Positions 1-8,006 are shown, counted from the first letter of the stretch. The stretch is DNA of 13,500 nt from Rhodospirillales bacterium (GCA_003252195.1 QKFK01000271.1:1-13500), one strand, 5' to 3'. Program-made: numbers and translations. The notes: generated from the letters alone by a model not told the origin.

Positions 1-1
1 A

Positions 2-247
2 ATAATTACCGAATTAAATCAGGCACCATCTCAAAATGCGAATTCATATTCAGCAAATGGATTTGAACCACATGACAAATACATGCATGCCCAGACTCTT
101 CTTTGCTTCAGCAACATAAATAAATATGAAGATATTGAGCGTAAAAAATCTGCTTGGATGCTTATTCAACAGAGAAAAAGCACCAAGAGCTCATATAAAA
201 TGCGCCTTAAAAACATTCTTTCATTAAAACGTAAAGAACGGTTATAG
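2..247 (+). CDS. C-terminal part of an unrecognised protein (5' end outside window)
   Basis: An open frame enters from the left edge and runs 81 codons to a TAG at 245-247. I do not recognise the family. The visible part is polar and becomes strongly basic at the end (KNILSLKRKERL). There is no obvious catalytic motif, and the middle contains FEPHDKYMHAQTLL and WMLIQQRKS. The gene converges on uvrB. Directly after the stop, in the same frame, a further 32 codons encode a basic and then hydrophobic stretch (see the entry at 248-346), so this stop may be a premature end of a longer, tail-anchored protein. The reading frame is supported by its length without stops in AT-rich DNA and by non-random composition. 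Function is unknown. Confidence 0.55.
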   Translation: MITELNQAPSQNANSYSANGFEPHDKYMHAQTLLCFSNINKYEDIERKKSAWMLIQQRKSTKSSYKMRLKNILSLKRKERL

Positions 248-346
248 AAACGTTATAAACGAGCTTCTTTTGGTATAAATATTATCCTTACGATAACGGG
301 AAGTATATTCGGGGCAATCATAACTTATTATTTAACTAATATGTAG
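248..346 (+). other. In-frame transmembrane-like extension behind a TAG stop
   Basis: This stretch is in the same frame as the gene ending at 247 and is separated from it only by the TAG at 245-247. It reads KRYKRAS, then about 22 hydrophobic residues (FGINIILTITGS followed by IFGAIITYYL), then TNM and a TAG at 344-346. Basic residues followed by one hydrophobic helix is the pattern of a C-terminal tail anchor, and the basic run spans the stop codon. There is no ATG, GTG or TTG in frame before the last codon, so it cannot be an independent gene. It is either a chance open stretch or the lost or readthrough end of the upstream protein. Confidence 0.25.
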
Positions 347-357
347 CGCTACAATAT

Positions 358-2394
358 CTACCCCTTACGGAGCAAATCTTGCTTTTCCAAACGACTGATT
401 TCATCCCTAACTTTTGCCGCTTTTTCAAATTCCAAATCAGCTGCATATTCAATCATTTGTTTTTTAAGCATTTTGATTGTGTCTGCTAGTTTTTTACCTG
501 TTAATTCTTGAATATTTTCATCAATCTTAACATCTACATAATCTTGCTCGCAGATATTTTTTAGGACATCGGTGATTTTGCGCTTAATTGTTTGTGGGGT
601 GATGCCATTTTCAGCATTATATTTTTGCTGTTTTTCACGACGCCTTGATGTTTCGCTCAACGCATATTCCATTGAACCAGTCACCTTATCTGCATATAAA
701 ATAACTCTCCCATCTACATTACGTGCTGCACGACCAATAGTTTGCACTAATGATGTTTGTGAGCGCAAAAAGCCCTCTTTATCTGCGTCTAAAATAGCTA
801 CTAACGCGCATTCAGGAATATCCAACCCTTCTCGCAAAAGGTTAATTCCAACTAGCACATCAAAAACCCCCATACGCAAGTCACGCACAATTTCAATACG
901 CTCTAGTGTATCAATATCAGAGTGCATATAACGCACCCTAACACCATTCTCACCTAAATATTCGGTCAAATCTTCAGCCATGCGCTTAGTTAAGGTAGTA
1001 ACCAAAACTCTTTGCCCCTTATCAGCACAAAGCTTTGCCTCATACATCAAATCTTCCACTTGGTTTTTAGCTGGTTTAACCACACAAACAGGGTCAAGCA
1101 AACCAGTCGGGCGAATTATCTGCTCGGCAAAGGCCCCGCCTGTTCGCTCCATTTCCCACGGGCCAGGGGTTGCAGAAACGAACACTGTTTGGGGGCGCAT
1201 ACTTTCCCACTCTTCAAATTTTAATGGGCGATTATCAACACAACTCGGCAATCTAAAACCATATGATGACAAAGTACTTTTGCGCGAAAAGTCCCCTTTA
1301 TACATCGCGCCAATTTGAGGTACGGTAACATGACTTTCATCGATAAAAAGCAATGCATCTTGTGGCAGATATTCAAACAATGTTGGTGGTGCTTCTCCTT
1401 GGTTTCGGCCAGTTAAAAACCTTGAGTAATTTTCAATTCCCTTACAATGTCCTGTGCTTTCCATCATTTCTAAATCAAAGCGAGTTCTCTGTTCTAGCCT
1501 TTGAGCTTCCAACAATTGATTGTTAGCATTAAAATATTCCAAACGCTCTTTAAGCTCTTTTTTTATGCCCTTCATTGCCTGAGAGAGAGCGGGGCGCGGA
1601 GTTACATAGTGACTACCTGGATAAACCACAATATCTGTTAAAATTGCGGTTTTTTCACCAGTTAATGGGTCAAACTCTCTAATCTCTTCAACCTCATCAC
1701 CAAAGAACGATATACGCCATGCTCTATCTTCATAGTGAGATGGGAATATCTCTATTATATCGCCCCTCACCCTAAACATACCGCGCACAAAATTAATGTC
1801 ATTGCGCTGATATTGCAATTCAACCAAGCGCCTAATCAGCGCTTCTTGTGAGACCTCATCACCTTCCTTTATAGCAAATGCCATTCCCGAATAAGATTCC
1901 ACACTACCCAAACCATAAAGACATGAAACAGATGCAACAATAATAACATCTCTTTTTTCTAAAAGGTTGCGTGTTGCACCGTGGCGCATACGATCAATTT
2001 GCTCATTAATAGCAGAGTCTTTTTCAATATAAGTATCTGTACGCGGAATATATGCCTCTGGTTGATAATAATCATAATAAGACACAAAATATTCGACATG
2101 ATTATTAGGAAAGAACGAACACATCTCACCATATAATTGAGCTGCTAAAATTTTATTAGGAGCTATAATTACCGCAGGTCGCTGTAGCTCTTCAATAACC
2201 TTTGCCATTGTAAAAGTTTTACCAGAGCCAGTAACACCAAGTAGCACTTGGTCTTTTTCGCCAGATTTAATCTCTTTTACCAATTGAGAAATAGCCTGTG
2301 GCTGATCACCAGCAGGATTATAATCCGTTGCCATTACAAAACCAGCGTCACCCAACAATTCGGGCCTTTGGTACATGGGTATAGTTACAGACAT
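358..2394 (-). CDS. uvrB: UvrABC excinuclease subunit B
   Basis: UvrB is the damage-verifying helicase-like subunit of cytoplasmic nucleotide excision repair. UvrA loads it at lesions and it then recruits UvrC for incision. The 678-residue product has the usual family length. In order it shows Walker A GVTGSGKT (residues 53-60), the beta-hairpin YYDYYQPEAYIP that clamps DNA (106-117), the DESH Walker B box (352-355), the helicase C-terminal motifs ending in QTIGRAARN, and a C-terminal UVR coiled-coil motif (about 642-671, with LEFEKAAKVRDEI) for contact with UvrC. The ATG at 2394 is preceded by AAGGGA at a 7-nt distance. A LexA box lies 46 bp upstream, so SOS induction is likely. It is transcribed away from the aminotransferase gene and converges on the partial gene at the left edge. 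Nothing is missing. Confidence 0.98.
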   Translation of the reverse strand: MSVTIPMYQRPELLGDAGFVMATDYNPAGDQPQAISQLVKEIKSGEKDQVLLGVTGSGKTFTMAKVIEELQRPAVIIAPNKILAAQLYGEMCSFFPNNHVEYFVSYYDYYQPEAYIPRTDTYIEKDSAINEQIDRMRHGATRNLLEKRDVIIVASVSCLYGLGSVESYSGMAFAIKEGDEVSQEALIRRLVELQYQRNDINFVRGMFRVRGDIIEIFPSHYEDRAWRISFFGDEVEEIREFDPLTGEKTAILTDIVVYPGSHYVTPRPALSQAMKGIKKELKERLEYFNANNQLLEAQRLEQRTRFDLEMMESTGHCKGIENYSRFLTGRNQGEAPPTLFEYLPQDALLFIDESHVTVPQIGAMYKGDFSRKSTLSSYGFRLPSCVDNRPLKFEEWESMRPQTVFVSATPGPWEMERTGGAFAEQIIRPTGLLDPVCVVKPAKNQVEDLMYEAKLCADKGQRVLVTTLTKRMAEDLTEYLGENGVRVRYMHSDIDTLERIEIVRDLRMGVFDVLVGINLLREGLDIPECALVAILDADKEGFLRSQTSLVQTIGRAARNVDGRVILYADKVTGSMEYALSETSRRREKQQKYNAENGITPQTIKRKITDVLKNICEQDYVDVKIDENIQELTGKKLADTIKMLKKQMIEYAADLEFEKAAKVRDEISRLEKQDLLRKG

Positions 2395-2439
2395 AAGAGC
2401 TTCCCTTATTTTTTACACAAGCTAACACAAACAAAACCA

Positions 2440-2454
2440 GAACACAACTTGAAC
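2440..2454 (-). promoter_or_regulatory. LexA (SOS) operator upstream of uvrB
   Basis: On the minus strand this reads GTTC-AAGTTGT-GTTC, a perfect match to the direct-repeat GTTC-N7-GTTC operator known for alphaproteobacterial LexA. It sits 46-60 bp upstream of the uvrB ATG, where it could cover the promoter. uvrB is a classical SOS gene, so position and target agree. The spacer is shared with the divergent aminotransferase gene, but that start is more than 135 bp away and less likely to be controlled by this site. Confidence 0.8.
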
Positions 2455-2507
2455 TTTGTGCGAAGCAAAAAACAAATTTTATTTTCTACTATTATTCTAA
2501 AAATATG

Positions 2508-2527
2508 TTGCTAATATTTTATAGCAA
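2508..2527. repeat. Small inverted repeat in the uvrB/aminotransferase spacer
   Basis: TTGCTA and TAGCAA form a perfect 6-bp inverted repeat around an 8-nt A/T spacer. It lies 65 bp upstream of the aminotransferase ATG. It could be a weak operator or a chance palindrome in AT-rich DNA. No convincing sigma-70 promoter for the aminotransferase could be fixed next to it. Confidence 0.25.
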
Positions 2528-2591
2528 GAAGCCATAAAAAATATTTTAGCTTTTTGCTCTGTAAAAATACTTTTATTTTTGAGGAGCTATC

Positions 2592-3794
2592 ATGACAAAA
2601 ATTGCCAATAGATTATTAGCTATTAAACCGTCACCTACCATGGCGGTAACAGCAAAATCAGAAGAATTAAAAAAATTAGGACATAATGTTATTTCTCTTG
2701 GTGTGGGTGAGCCCGATTTTGATACACCAGATTTTGTTAAAGATGGCGCAAAAAAAGCAATTGATGCTGGATATACAAAATATACCCCTGTTCCTGGCAC
2801 ATCATCATTAAGAATGGCTATTGCTCGTAAGTTCAAAAATGAAAATAGCTTAGATTATTCTATTGAAGAAATTTGTGTTGGCTGTGGCGGCAAACAAACT
2901 CTTTACAACGCTGCAATGGCAACTATTAACCCAACTGACGAAGTTATCATTCCAGCTCCATATTGGGTGAGCTATCCTCCAATTGTTGAGTTAGCAGAAG
3001 GCACTCCTGTTATCGTAGATTGCCCAGAAGAAGATGGCTTTAAACTTCGTGGCCCATCACTAGAAAAAGCGATTACCGACAAAACTAAATGGATTATCTT
3101 AAACTCTCCATCTAATCCAACAGGCATGGCCTATACTAAAGAAGAATTAAGAGAAATCGCAGACGTGTTATTAAAACACCCTCATGTTGGTATTTGGAGC
3201 GATGATATCTACGAACATATGATTTATGACGGCATTAAATTTGTTAGCATCTTAGATGTTGAACCAAGCTTAAAAGATCGCACATTGGTATTTAATGGTG
3301 TGTCTAAATCATTTGCCATGACAGGCTGGCGCGTAGGATTTGTTGCAGGACCAAAAGATATTATAAAGGCAATCAACAAAATTCAGTCTCAAAGTACTTC
3401 TCACACCTCTTCTATCAGCCAATATGCTGCAGAAGAAGCTCTTAATGGATCTTTAGACTTTTTAGCTGAACGCAATGCAACATTCAAAACTCGCAGAGAT
3501 ATGGTTGTTCAGAAGATGAATGACATTGAAGGCATCACATGCTTAACTCCTCAAGGCGCTTTTTATGTTTACCCATGTATTAAAGGTCTAATCGGTAAAA
3601 AAGCACCTAATGGCATAATCATTAAAACTGATAGTGACTTTGTAGAAGCGTTGCTAGAAAGCGAATATGTGGCAGCAGTACAAGGCGAAGCTTTTGGCCT
3701 TTCTCCTTACTTCCGCATTTCATATGCAACTTCTACAGAAAAATTAGAAGAAGCATGCGCAAGAATTAAAAAATTCTGCGAAGCTTTAAGATAA
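2592..3794 (+). CDS. aatA: PLP-dependent aspartate/prephenate-type aminotransferase (class I)
   Basis: This is a fold-type I aminotransferase of the 1-beta aspartate aminotransferase subgroup. In alphaproteobacteria that group transfers amino groups between glutamate and oxaloacetate and often also acts on prephenate, so the substrate range is inferred from the family. The product has 400 residues, the normal length. Visible residues include the LGVGEPDFDTP start motif (36-46), NSPSNPTG (171-178), the D204/Y207 pair contacting PLP, the Schiff-base Lys239 in NGVSKSFAMTGWR, and Arg375 in YFRISYATS for the substrate carboxylate. GAGGAG lies 5 nt before the ATG, a strong ribosome binding site. 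The gene stands alone, divergent from uvrB, and ends 17 bp before an intrinsic terminator. Confidence 0.93.
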   Translation: MTKIANRLLAIKPSPTMAVTAKSEELKKLGHNVISLGVGEPDFDTPDFVKDGAKKAIDAGYTKYTPVPGTSSLRMAIARKFKNENSLDYSIEEICVGCGGKQTLYNAAMATINPTDEVIIPAPYWVSYPPIVELAEGTPVIVDCPEEDGFKLRGPSLEKAITDKTKWIILNSPSNPTGMAYTKEELREIADVLLKHPHVGIWSDDIYEHMIYDGIKFVSILDVEPSLKDRTLVFNGVSKSFAMTGWRVGFVAGPKDIIKAINKIQSQSTSHTSSISQYAAEEALNGSLDFLAERNATFKTRRDMVVQKMNDIEGITCLTPQGAFYVYPCIKGLIGKKAPNGIIIKTDSDFVEALLESEYVAAVQGEAFGLSPYFRISYATSTEKLEEACARIKKFCEALR

Positions 3795-3811
3795 GCAAAC
3801 AACCGCAAGTT

Positions 3812-3840
3812 AAAGGGCGCAACAAGCGCCCTTTTCTTTT
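3812..3840 (+). terminator. Intrinsic terminator after the aminotransferase gene
   Basis: AAAGGGCGC, loop AACAA, GCGCCCTTT form a perfect 9-bp stem followed by the T-rich run TTTTCTTTT. It starts 17 bp after the stop codon and closes the single-gene transcript. The spacer from here to about 4016 is AT-rich and I see no gene in it. Confidence 0.9.
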
Positions 3841-4016
3841 ACCAATTACAACAACCAAATTATTGATTAGCAAGATATAACACAACAACCATTATCTATC
3901 TTCAAAAGTAGCAAACACATATTCATTAACAGCATTAAAACAACCTTAGCTTGTGATATATAAATATTATAACCGAGCTATTATCTTAATAAAAATATTA
4001 TATAACTAGGTATATA

Positions 4017-4045
4017 TTGCTCTAGAACATATTTTTTGCTATAAA
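4017..4045 (+). promoter_or_regulatory. Sigma-70 type promoter for folB
   Basis: TTGCTC (4017-4022) and TATAAA (4040-4045) are separated by exactly 17 bp in an AT-rich setting. Transcription would start near 4052, giving a leader of about 48 nt. That leader contains the small hairpin GGTTGT-ATT-ACAACC (4057-4071). The preceding terminator makes a separate promoter necessary. Confidence 0.55.
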
Positions 4046-4099
4046 ATAATCGGATAGGTTGTATTACAACCCCATCTTAGGGTAATTTATGGTGAGCAA

Positions 4100-4468
4100 A
4101 TGAACAAATGTAAAATTCTTGTATCTGACCTTGAACTTTTGGCAAGCATAGGCATTTACGATGAAGAAAAAAAACAAAAACAACGCGTAATAATTAATAT
4201 CGAGGCAGAAACGACCTTCCCAGAAGAAGCTATTGCCAACGACGATATTAAAGGCACTGTTTCTTATGAAGATATTGTAAATAAGATAAAAGAGTTACTT
4301 TCACAAAACCATATTGAACTAGTTGAAACTATGGCTAAAAAAATAGCCGATATATGTTTGAAATATGAAACAGTTTTTAATGTTAGAGTGAGAGTTGAAA
4401 AGCCCGATATTATTGCTGATGTGAAATCAGTTGGGGCAGAATTATTTATAAAAAAGGATAATGTTTAA
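4100..4468 (+). CDS. folB: Dihydroneopterin aldolase
   Basis: FolB cleaves 7,8-dihydroneopterin to 6-hydroxymethyl-dihydropterin and glycolaldehyde in tetrahydrofolate synthesis, in the cytoplasm as an oligomer. The 122-residue product matches the family length. It shows the GIYDEEKKQKQ region with Glu22, SYEDIV with Tyr56, the pterin-binding Glu76 in ELVETMA, and Lys101 in VRVEKPD, which correspond to known active-site positions of the family. The ATG at 4100 has GGTGAG only 3 nt upstream, a short spacing. An earlier ATG at 4089 closes after four codons, and another at 4107 is out of frame. No other folate gene adjoins it. The gene has its own promoter and is followed by a long spacer rather than by an operon partner. 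Confidence 0.88.
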   Translation: MNKCKILVSDLELLASIGIYDEEKKQKQRVIINIEAETTFPEEAIANDDIKGTVSYEDIVNKIKELLSQNHIELVETMAKKIADICLKYETVFNVRVRVEKPDIIADVKSVGAELFIKKDNV

Positions 4469-4520
4469 CAAAAAATTAAGGTCCATATTAATTATTAAAA
4501 AGCCAGATATTAAGCGTAGT

Positions 4521-4743
4521 TTTTGCACAAGTACTTAAAGCGTCTCCACAAAGAGATAAAACAAACATTTTTTTATATATAAATTTTAATTTGTAAATTT
4601 TATTTTGATAATATTATTACATATCAACAACTTAGATTAAATGCCTAAAAATTAGGCATATTGATGTTATGGTAGTGTTTTTGTGGGGTAAGCCTTTTTT
4701 GAAACTTTTTTTCAACAAACTTATCCACAGAAATTGTGTACAA
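4521..4743. promoter_or_regulatory. Cluster of DnaA-box-like sites in the AT-rich folB-uvrC spacer
   Basis: The 357-bp spacer between folB and uvrC has no gene. It contains a perfect DnaA box TTATCCACA (4721-4729). Two further sites match the relaxed pattern TTNTNCACA: TTTTGCACA (4521-4529) and, on the minus strand, TTGTACACA (4743-4735). GTCTCCACA (4542-4550) matches the consensus at 7 of 9 positions. Between the outer sites lies a stretch of almost pure A/T (about 4560-4640) and a hairpin. AT-rich DNA flanked by DnaA boxes is how a replication origin or a DnaA-controlled promoter looks. With only one perfect box, neither is proven. Confidence 0.4.
4641..4659. repeat. Perfect 8-bp hairpin in the folB-uvrC spacer
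   Basis: ATGCCTAA, loop AAA, TTAGGCAT form a perfect 8-bp inverted repeat. No T-run follows, so it is not a typical terminator. It could be an operator or part of the DnaA-box region around it. Confidence 0.45.
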
Positions 4744-4752
4744 AGAAAAAAC

Positions 4753-4783
4753 GAGGTGTTTTTTTAATTAAAACCTCTTTTTT
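4753..4783 (+). terminator. Weak terminator- or attenuator-like hairpin upstream of uvrC
   Basis: GAGG (4753-4756) pairs with CCTC (4774-4777). The stem extends inward by T/A pairs with one bulged G, and TTTTTT follows at 4778-4783. The stem is mostly A/T and therefore weak. It lies 43 bp before the uvrC ATG, so it could end transcripts from folB or attenuate uvrC. Confidence 0.35.
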
Positions 4784-4825
4784 GAATGAATTCTAACGGA
4801 TTCGCATGAATTTTGGATTAGTGAG

Positions 4826-6667
4826 ATGGCAACAAATACTTATGAGAACATAAATAAAGGCGTTGAGCTCATCAAAAAGAAGGTAAAGACTCTGCCAGAA
4901 AAACCAGGCGTTTACCGCATGATTTCTGAAAGTGGCGATGTTTTATACGTTGGCAAAGCAAAAGATCTAAGCAAAAGAGTGCCTTTTTATACCCATATTG
5001 AAAAATTAAATATGCGCCTGCAAAAGATGGTTGCAGAAACATGTGCAATGGAATTCATTGTTACCTCTAGCGAGAGTGAGGCTCTCCTACTAGAATGTGA
5101 GTTAATCAAAAAATTCGCCCCAAAATATAACATCCTGCTAAAAGACGACAAATCATTCCCATATATTCTTTTAACAAAAGATAATGAATGGCCTCAGCTC
5201 ATCAAACATCGGGGAGCGCAAAAAATTGATGGGCAATATTTTGGTCCATTTGCATCAGCAACCGCCGTTAACACCACTCTTAATATTTTGCAAAAAACAT
5301 TTATGCTTCGCTCATGCAGTGATAGTGAATTCGCAAATCGCTCTCGCCCTTGTTTAATGTATCAAATTAAACGCTGTTCAGCACCATGTGTTAATTATAT
5401 TTCAAGCACAGATTATAAAAAACTATCTGATAGCACCTCAAAGTTTTTATCAGGGGACGACAACAATTTACAACAAGAGCTGGCCGAAGAAATGGAGCAT
5501 GCCAGCAAAAATATGGAATATGAAAAAGCCGCTCAACTAAGAGATAGAATTCGATCTTTATCTCAAATTCAACATCGACAAGATATATCTCTAGCCGAGC
5601 TAAAGGACACAGATATTTTAGCCATTCACACTCAAGGTGGGCTCTGTTGCGTACAACTTTTCTTTTATCGCTCTGGTCAAAATTGTGGCAATGCGGCGTT
5701 TTTCCCAAAGCAAACAGAGGACAATGAAAACGAAGATATTTTATCAGCCTTTATCGCGCAATTTTATTCTGATCACCCTGCTCCACGAGAGATTATTATA
5801 TCAGAGAAGATAGAAGACGCTCCTTTAATATCTGAATTATTAAGCGAGAAATCAGGCTATAACGTAGAAATAAAAAATGTTAGCCGAGGCAGAAAAAAAG
5901 AGCTTTTAGAACAAGTTAAAGAAAATGCAAAACAGGCAATAGAACGTCGTGTAGCTGAATATATCGGCAACAAAAAGAATTTAGAAGAAATGGCTATATT
6001 TTTTGGGCTTTCAAAAGCACCAGAACGAATTGAAATATATGACAACAGTCACATTCAAGGGGCTCATGCTATTGGGGCTATGGTTGTTGCAGGAGAAGAC
6101 GGTTTTATCAAACGAGCATATAGAAAGTTTAATATAAAAAATGAAGCTATATTTGGCGATGACTTTGCCATGATGAGAGAAGTAATTCGCCGCAGATTTA
6201 AAGGCTCTAACAAGAACGAAAACACACCAGATGTACTTTTAATAGATGGAGGCAAAGGGCAATTAAGCGCCGTTCACTCTATTCTTAAAGAGTTGGGAAT
6301 AGCTGATATCAACGTTATTGCGGTATCTAAAGGCCCAGATAGAAACGCAGGTAAAGAAAAATTCCACACCATTGAGCAAAGCGATATCTCTCTGCCAGAG
6401 CGCTCTGCCTTGCTATTCTATTTACAAAGACTTAGAGACGAAGCCCACAGATTTGCAATTGGCACTCATCGCAAAAAAAGAACAGCTGACAATTTACGTT
6501 CATCGTTAGATGTTATCACTGGAGTTGGAGCTAAACGCAAAAAGGCTTTACTAAACCATTTTGGTTCTGTTGAAGGTATTAAAAACGCCAAAATACCTGA
6601 ACTTCTCAGAGCTGACGGCATAAACTACTCATTAGCTGAAAAAATTTATAATTTCTTCCATCAATAA
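4826..6667 (+). CDS. uvrC: UvrABC excinuclease subunit C
   Basis: UvrC makes the 3' and then the 5' incision around lesions marked by UvrB. The 613 residues cover the whole family architecture. The N-terminal GIY-YIG nuclease has Tyr30 (GVYRM), Tyr41 (LYVGKAK) and the catalytic Glu76 (AMEF). Four cysteines at 164, 176, 184 and 188 have the spacing of the iron-sulfur cluster reported for UvrC. A UVR motif (about 220-246, with EYEKAAQLRD) binds UvrB. The RNase H-like nuclease has Asp406 (IEIYDNSH), Asp445/446, Asp474 (LLIDGGKGQL) and His541. Tandem helix-hairpin-helix motifs run from about 565 to the end. The start is the only ATG in frame after the upstream TGA at 4787. The AGTGAG directly before it is a poorly spaced ribosome site. 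pgsA follows, as in many proteobacteria. Confidence 0.97.
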   Translation: MATNTYENINKGVELIKKKVKTLPEKPGVYRMISESGDVLYVGKAKDLSKRVPFYTHIEKLNMRLQKMVAETCAMEFIVTSSESEALLLECELIKKFAPKYNILLKDDKSFPYILLTKDNEWPQLIKHRGAQKIDGQYFGPFASATAVNTTLNILQKTFMLRSCSDSEFANRSRPCLMYQIKRCSAPCVNYISSTDYKKLSDSTSKFLSGDDNNLQQELAEEMEHASKNMEYEKAAQLRDRIRSLSQIQHRQDISLAELKDTDILAIHTQGGLCCVQLFFYRSGQNCGNAAFFPKQTEDNENEDILSAFIAQFYSDHPAPREIIISEKIEDAPLISELLSEKSGYNVEIKNVSRGRKKELLEQVKENAKQAIERRVAEYIGNKKNLEEMAIFFGLSKAPERIEIYDNSHIQGAHAIGAMVVAGEDGFIKRAYRKFNIKNEAIFGDDFAMMREVIRRRFKGSNKNENTPDVLLIDGGKGQLSAVHSILKELGIADINVIAVSKGPDRNAGKEKFHTIEQSDISLPERSALLFYLQRLRDEAHRFAIGTHRKKRTADNLRSSLDVITGVGAKRKKALLNHFGSVEGIKNAKIPELLRADGINYSLAEKIYNFFHQ

Positions 6668-6673
6668 ATAAAC

Positions 6674-6703
6674 TTGGTAACTTGATTTTAATAATAATAT
6701 AAT
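6674..6703 (+). promoter_or_regulatory. Sigma-70 type promoter for pgsA and the two-component genes
   Basis: TTGGTA (6674-6679) and a perfect TATAAT (6698-6703) are 18 bp apart. They lie in the 79-bp gap between uvrC and pgsA, about 44 bp before the pgsA start. No terminator precedes it, so uvrC readthrough may add to expression. Confidence 0.5.
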
Positions 6704-6746
6704 AGCCTGTAATTACTGTAGTTTTATTTTTTTGAGGAATTTTGCA

Positions 6747-7295
6747 TTGTTTAATTTACCAAACATATTAACCATTTCTCGTATCTTGGTTATACCTGCT
6801 GTATTTGCCACCGTTTATTGGGAAAATAACATTGGAAATGTCACAGCATGTGTATTATTTGCCCTTGCTGCTATAACAGACTTTTTTGATGGATATTTGG
6901 CTCGCTCAATGAACAAACTATCAAAATTTGGTAGGTTCCTAGACCCTATCGCCGATAAGTTACTCGTTGCATCTGTTTTATTAATTTTAGCATATTCACA
7001 GCGTCTATCAGATTATGGGCTAATTCCAGCGGTTATCATAATGTGCCGCGAGATTTTAGTTTCTGGCTTGCGTGAGTTTTTAGCTGAAATTAATGTTGGC
7101 ATGCCAGTAACAAAACTTGCAAAATGGAAAACAACTTTTCAGCTAATTGCCTTACCTATTTTATTGCTCGGCACAACTGGCTGGGAATATTTCCCATATC
7201 TTGGAGAAGCTTTCTTGTGGTTAGCTGCAATATTAACCGTAATCACTGGCTATGACTATATGAAGTCTGGCTTAAAATATATGAACGAGGCTTAG
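6747..7295 (+). CDS. pgsA: CDP-diacylglycerol-glycerol-3-phosphate 3-phosphatidyltransferase
   Basis: PgsA joins CDP-diacylglycerol and glycerol-3-phosphate to make phosphatidylglycerol phosphate, the first step to phosphatidylglycerol and cardiolipin, in the inner membrane. The CDP-alcohol phosphotransferase signature is complete: D45-x2-D48-G49-x2-A52-R53-x8-G62-x3-D66-x3-D70. Several hydrophobic segments surround it (for example VLFALAAI, VLLILAYS, LIALPILLLG). I choose the TTG at 6747 as start. GAGGAA (6734-6739) sits 7 nt before it, and the protein then begins FNLPNILTISRI, the usual PgsA N-terminus. The TTG at 6732 would overlap the ribosome site. That gives 182 residues. The uvrC-pgsA order is widely conserved. 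The two-component genes follow 27 bp later. Confidence 0.93.
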   Translation: MFNLPNILTISRILVIPAVFATVYWENNIGNVTACVLFALAAITDFFDGYLARSMNKLSKFGRFLDPIADKLLVASVLLILAYSQRLSDYGLIPAVIIMCREILVSGLREFLAEINVGMPVTKLAKWKTTFQLIALPILLLGTTGWEYFPYLGEAFLWLAAILTVITGYDYMKSGLKYMNEA

Positions 7296-7322
7296 TTTAA
7301 GCTCTAATAAGGAGAATTTATT

Positions 7323-8006
7323 ATGAGCGAAAAGAGGCATATTTTAGTCATAGACGATGATGAACGCTTAATAAAACTCTTACAAAAATTTTTGAGAGAG
7401 AATGGCTTTTTTGTTAGTACAGCATCTAGTGCAGACGAGGCTCGCAAACGTCTTTCTGAGTTTAGCTTTGACATGCTCATAGTCGATATCATGATGCCAG
7501 GAGAAAGCGGGTTAAGCTTTACCAAACACTTACGAGAAACAAGCCAAATTCCAATCATCATGCTCACCGCCATGGGCGAGACGGAAGATAGAATTAATGG
7601 ATTAAGTCTTGGGGTTGATGATTATATATCAAAACCATTTGAGCCACGGGAGCTAATTTTAAGAATAAATGCTGTTCTAAAACGCATTCAAAAAGAAAAA
7701 TCCATTGCATTATCAGAGCTAAAACTTGGTGAATGCCTCTATAATGTTGCAAAAAAAGAGCTCACAAGATTGGGGTCAAAGGTCCACCTTACCCCCGCAG
7801 AAGAAACCTTATTAGCCATTTTAGCAGAAAGCCCTGGTAAATTATTTTCTCGTGAGAGCCTTGGCGAAAAAATTGGCTCAACCCAGAATTTGCGCACTGT
7901 GGATGTACAAGTCACTCGCTTAAGAAAGAAAATAGAACCAGATACTAAAATACCACGATATATTCAAACTATCCGTGGTAAAGGCTATAAAATTTTACCT
8001 GATTAG
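7323..8006 (+). CDS. OmpR/PetR-family response regulator
   Basis: This is a DNA-binding response regulator of 227 residues. The receiver domain (about 5-118) has the acidic pocket DDD (11-13), the phosphorylated Asp55 in IVDIMMPG, Thr82 in LTAMGE and Lys104 in SKPFEP. The C-terminal winged helix (about 130-226) has the OmpR features LTPAEETLLAIL, RTVDVQVTRLRKKIE and IRGKGYKI. AAGGAG lies 7 nt upstream of the ATG. The kinase gene begins 8 nt after the stop, so the two are an operon pair. Sequence style resembles the alphaproteobacterial OmpR/PetR group, which usually controls envelope or respiratory genes, but the exact regulon cannot be read here. Confidence 0.9.
   Translation: MSEKRHILVIDDDERLIKLLQKFLRENGFFVSTASSADEARKRLSEFSFDMLIVDIMMPGESGLSFTKHLRETSQIPIIMLTAMGETEDRINGLSLGVDDYISKPFEPRELILRINAVLKRIQKEKSIALSELKLGECLYNVAKKELTRLGSKVHLTPAEETLLAILAESPGKLFSRESLGEKIGSTQNLRTVDVQVTRLRKKIEPDTKIPRYIQTIRGKGYKILPD

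Noticed and set aside
343..352. Palindrome GTAGCGCTAC between the left partial gene and uvrB as a terminator
   Set aside because: It has no loop and no T-run on either side, so it is too short for an intrinsic terminator.
4469..4825. CtrA sites (TTAA-N7-TTAA) in the DnaA-box region
   Set aside because: The nearest pair of TTAA motifs in the folB-uvrC spacer is 8 nt apart, not 7, and AT-rich DNA gives many such near matches.
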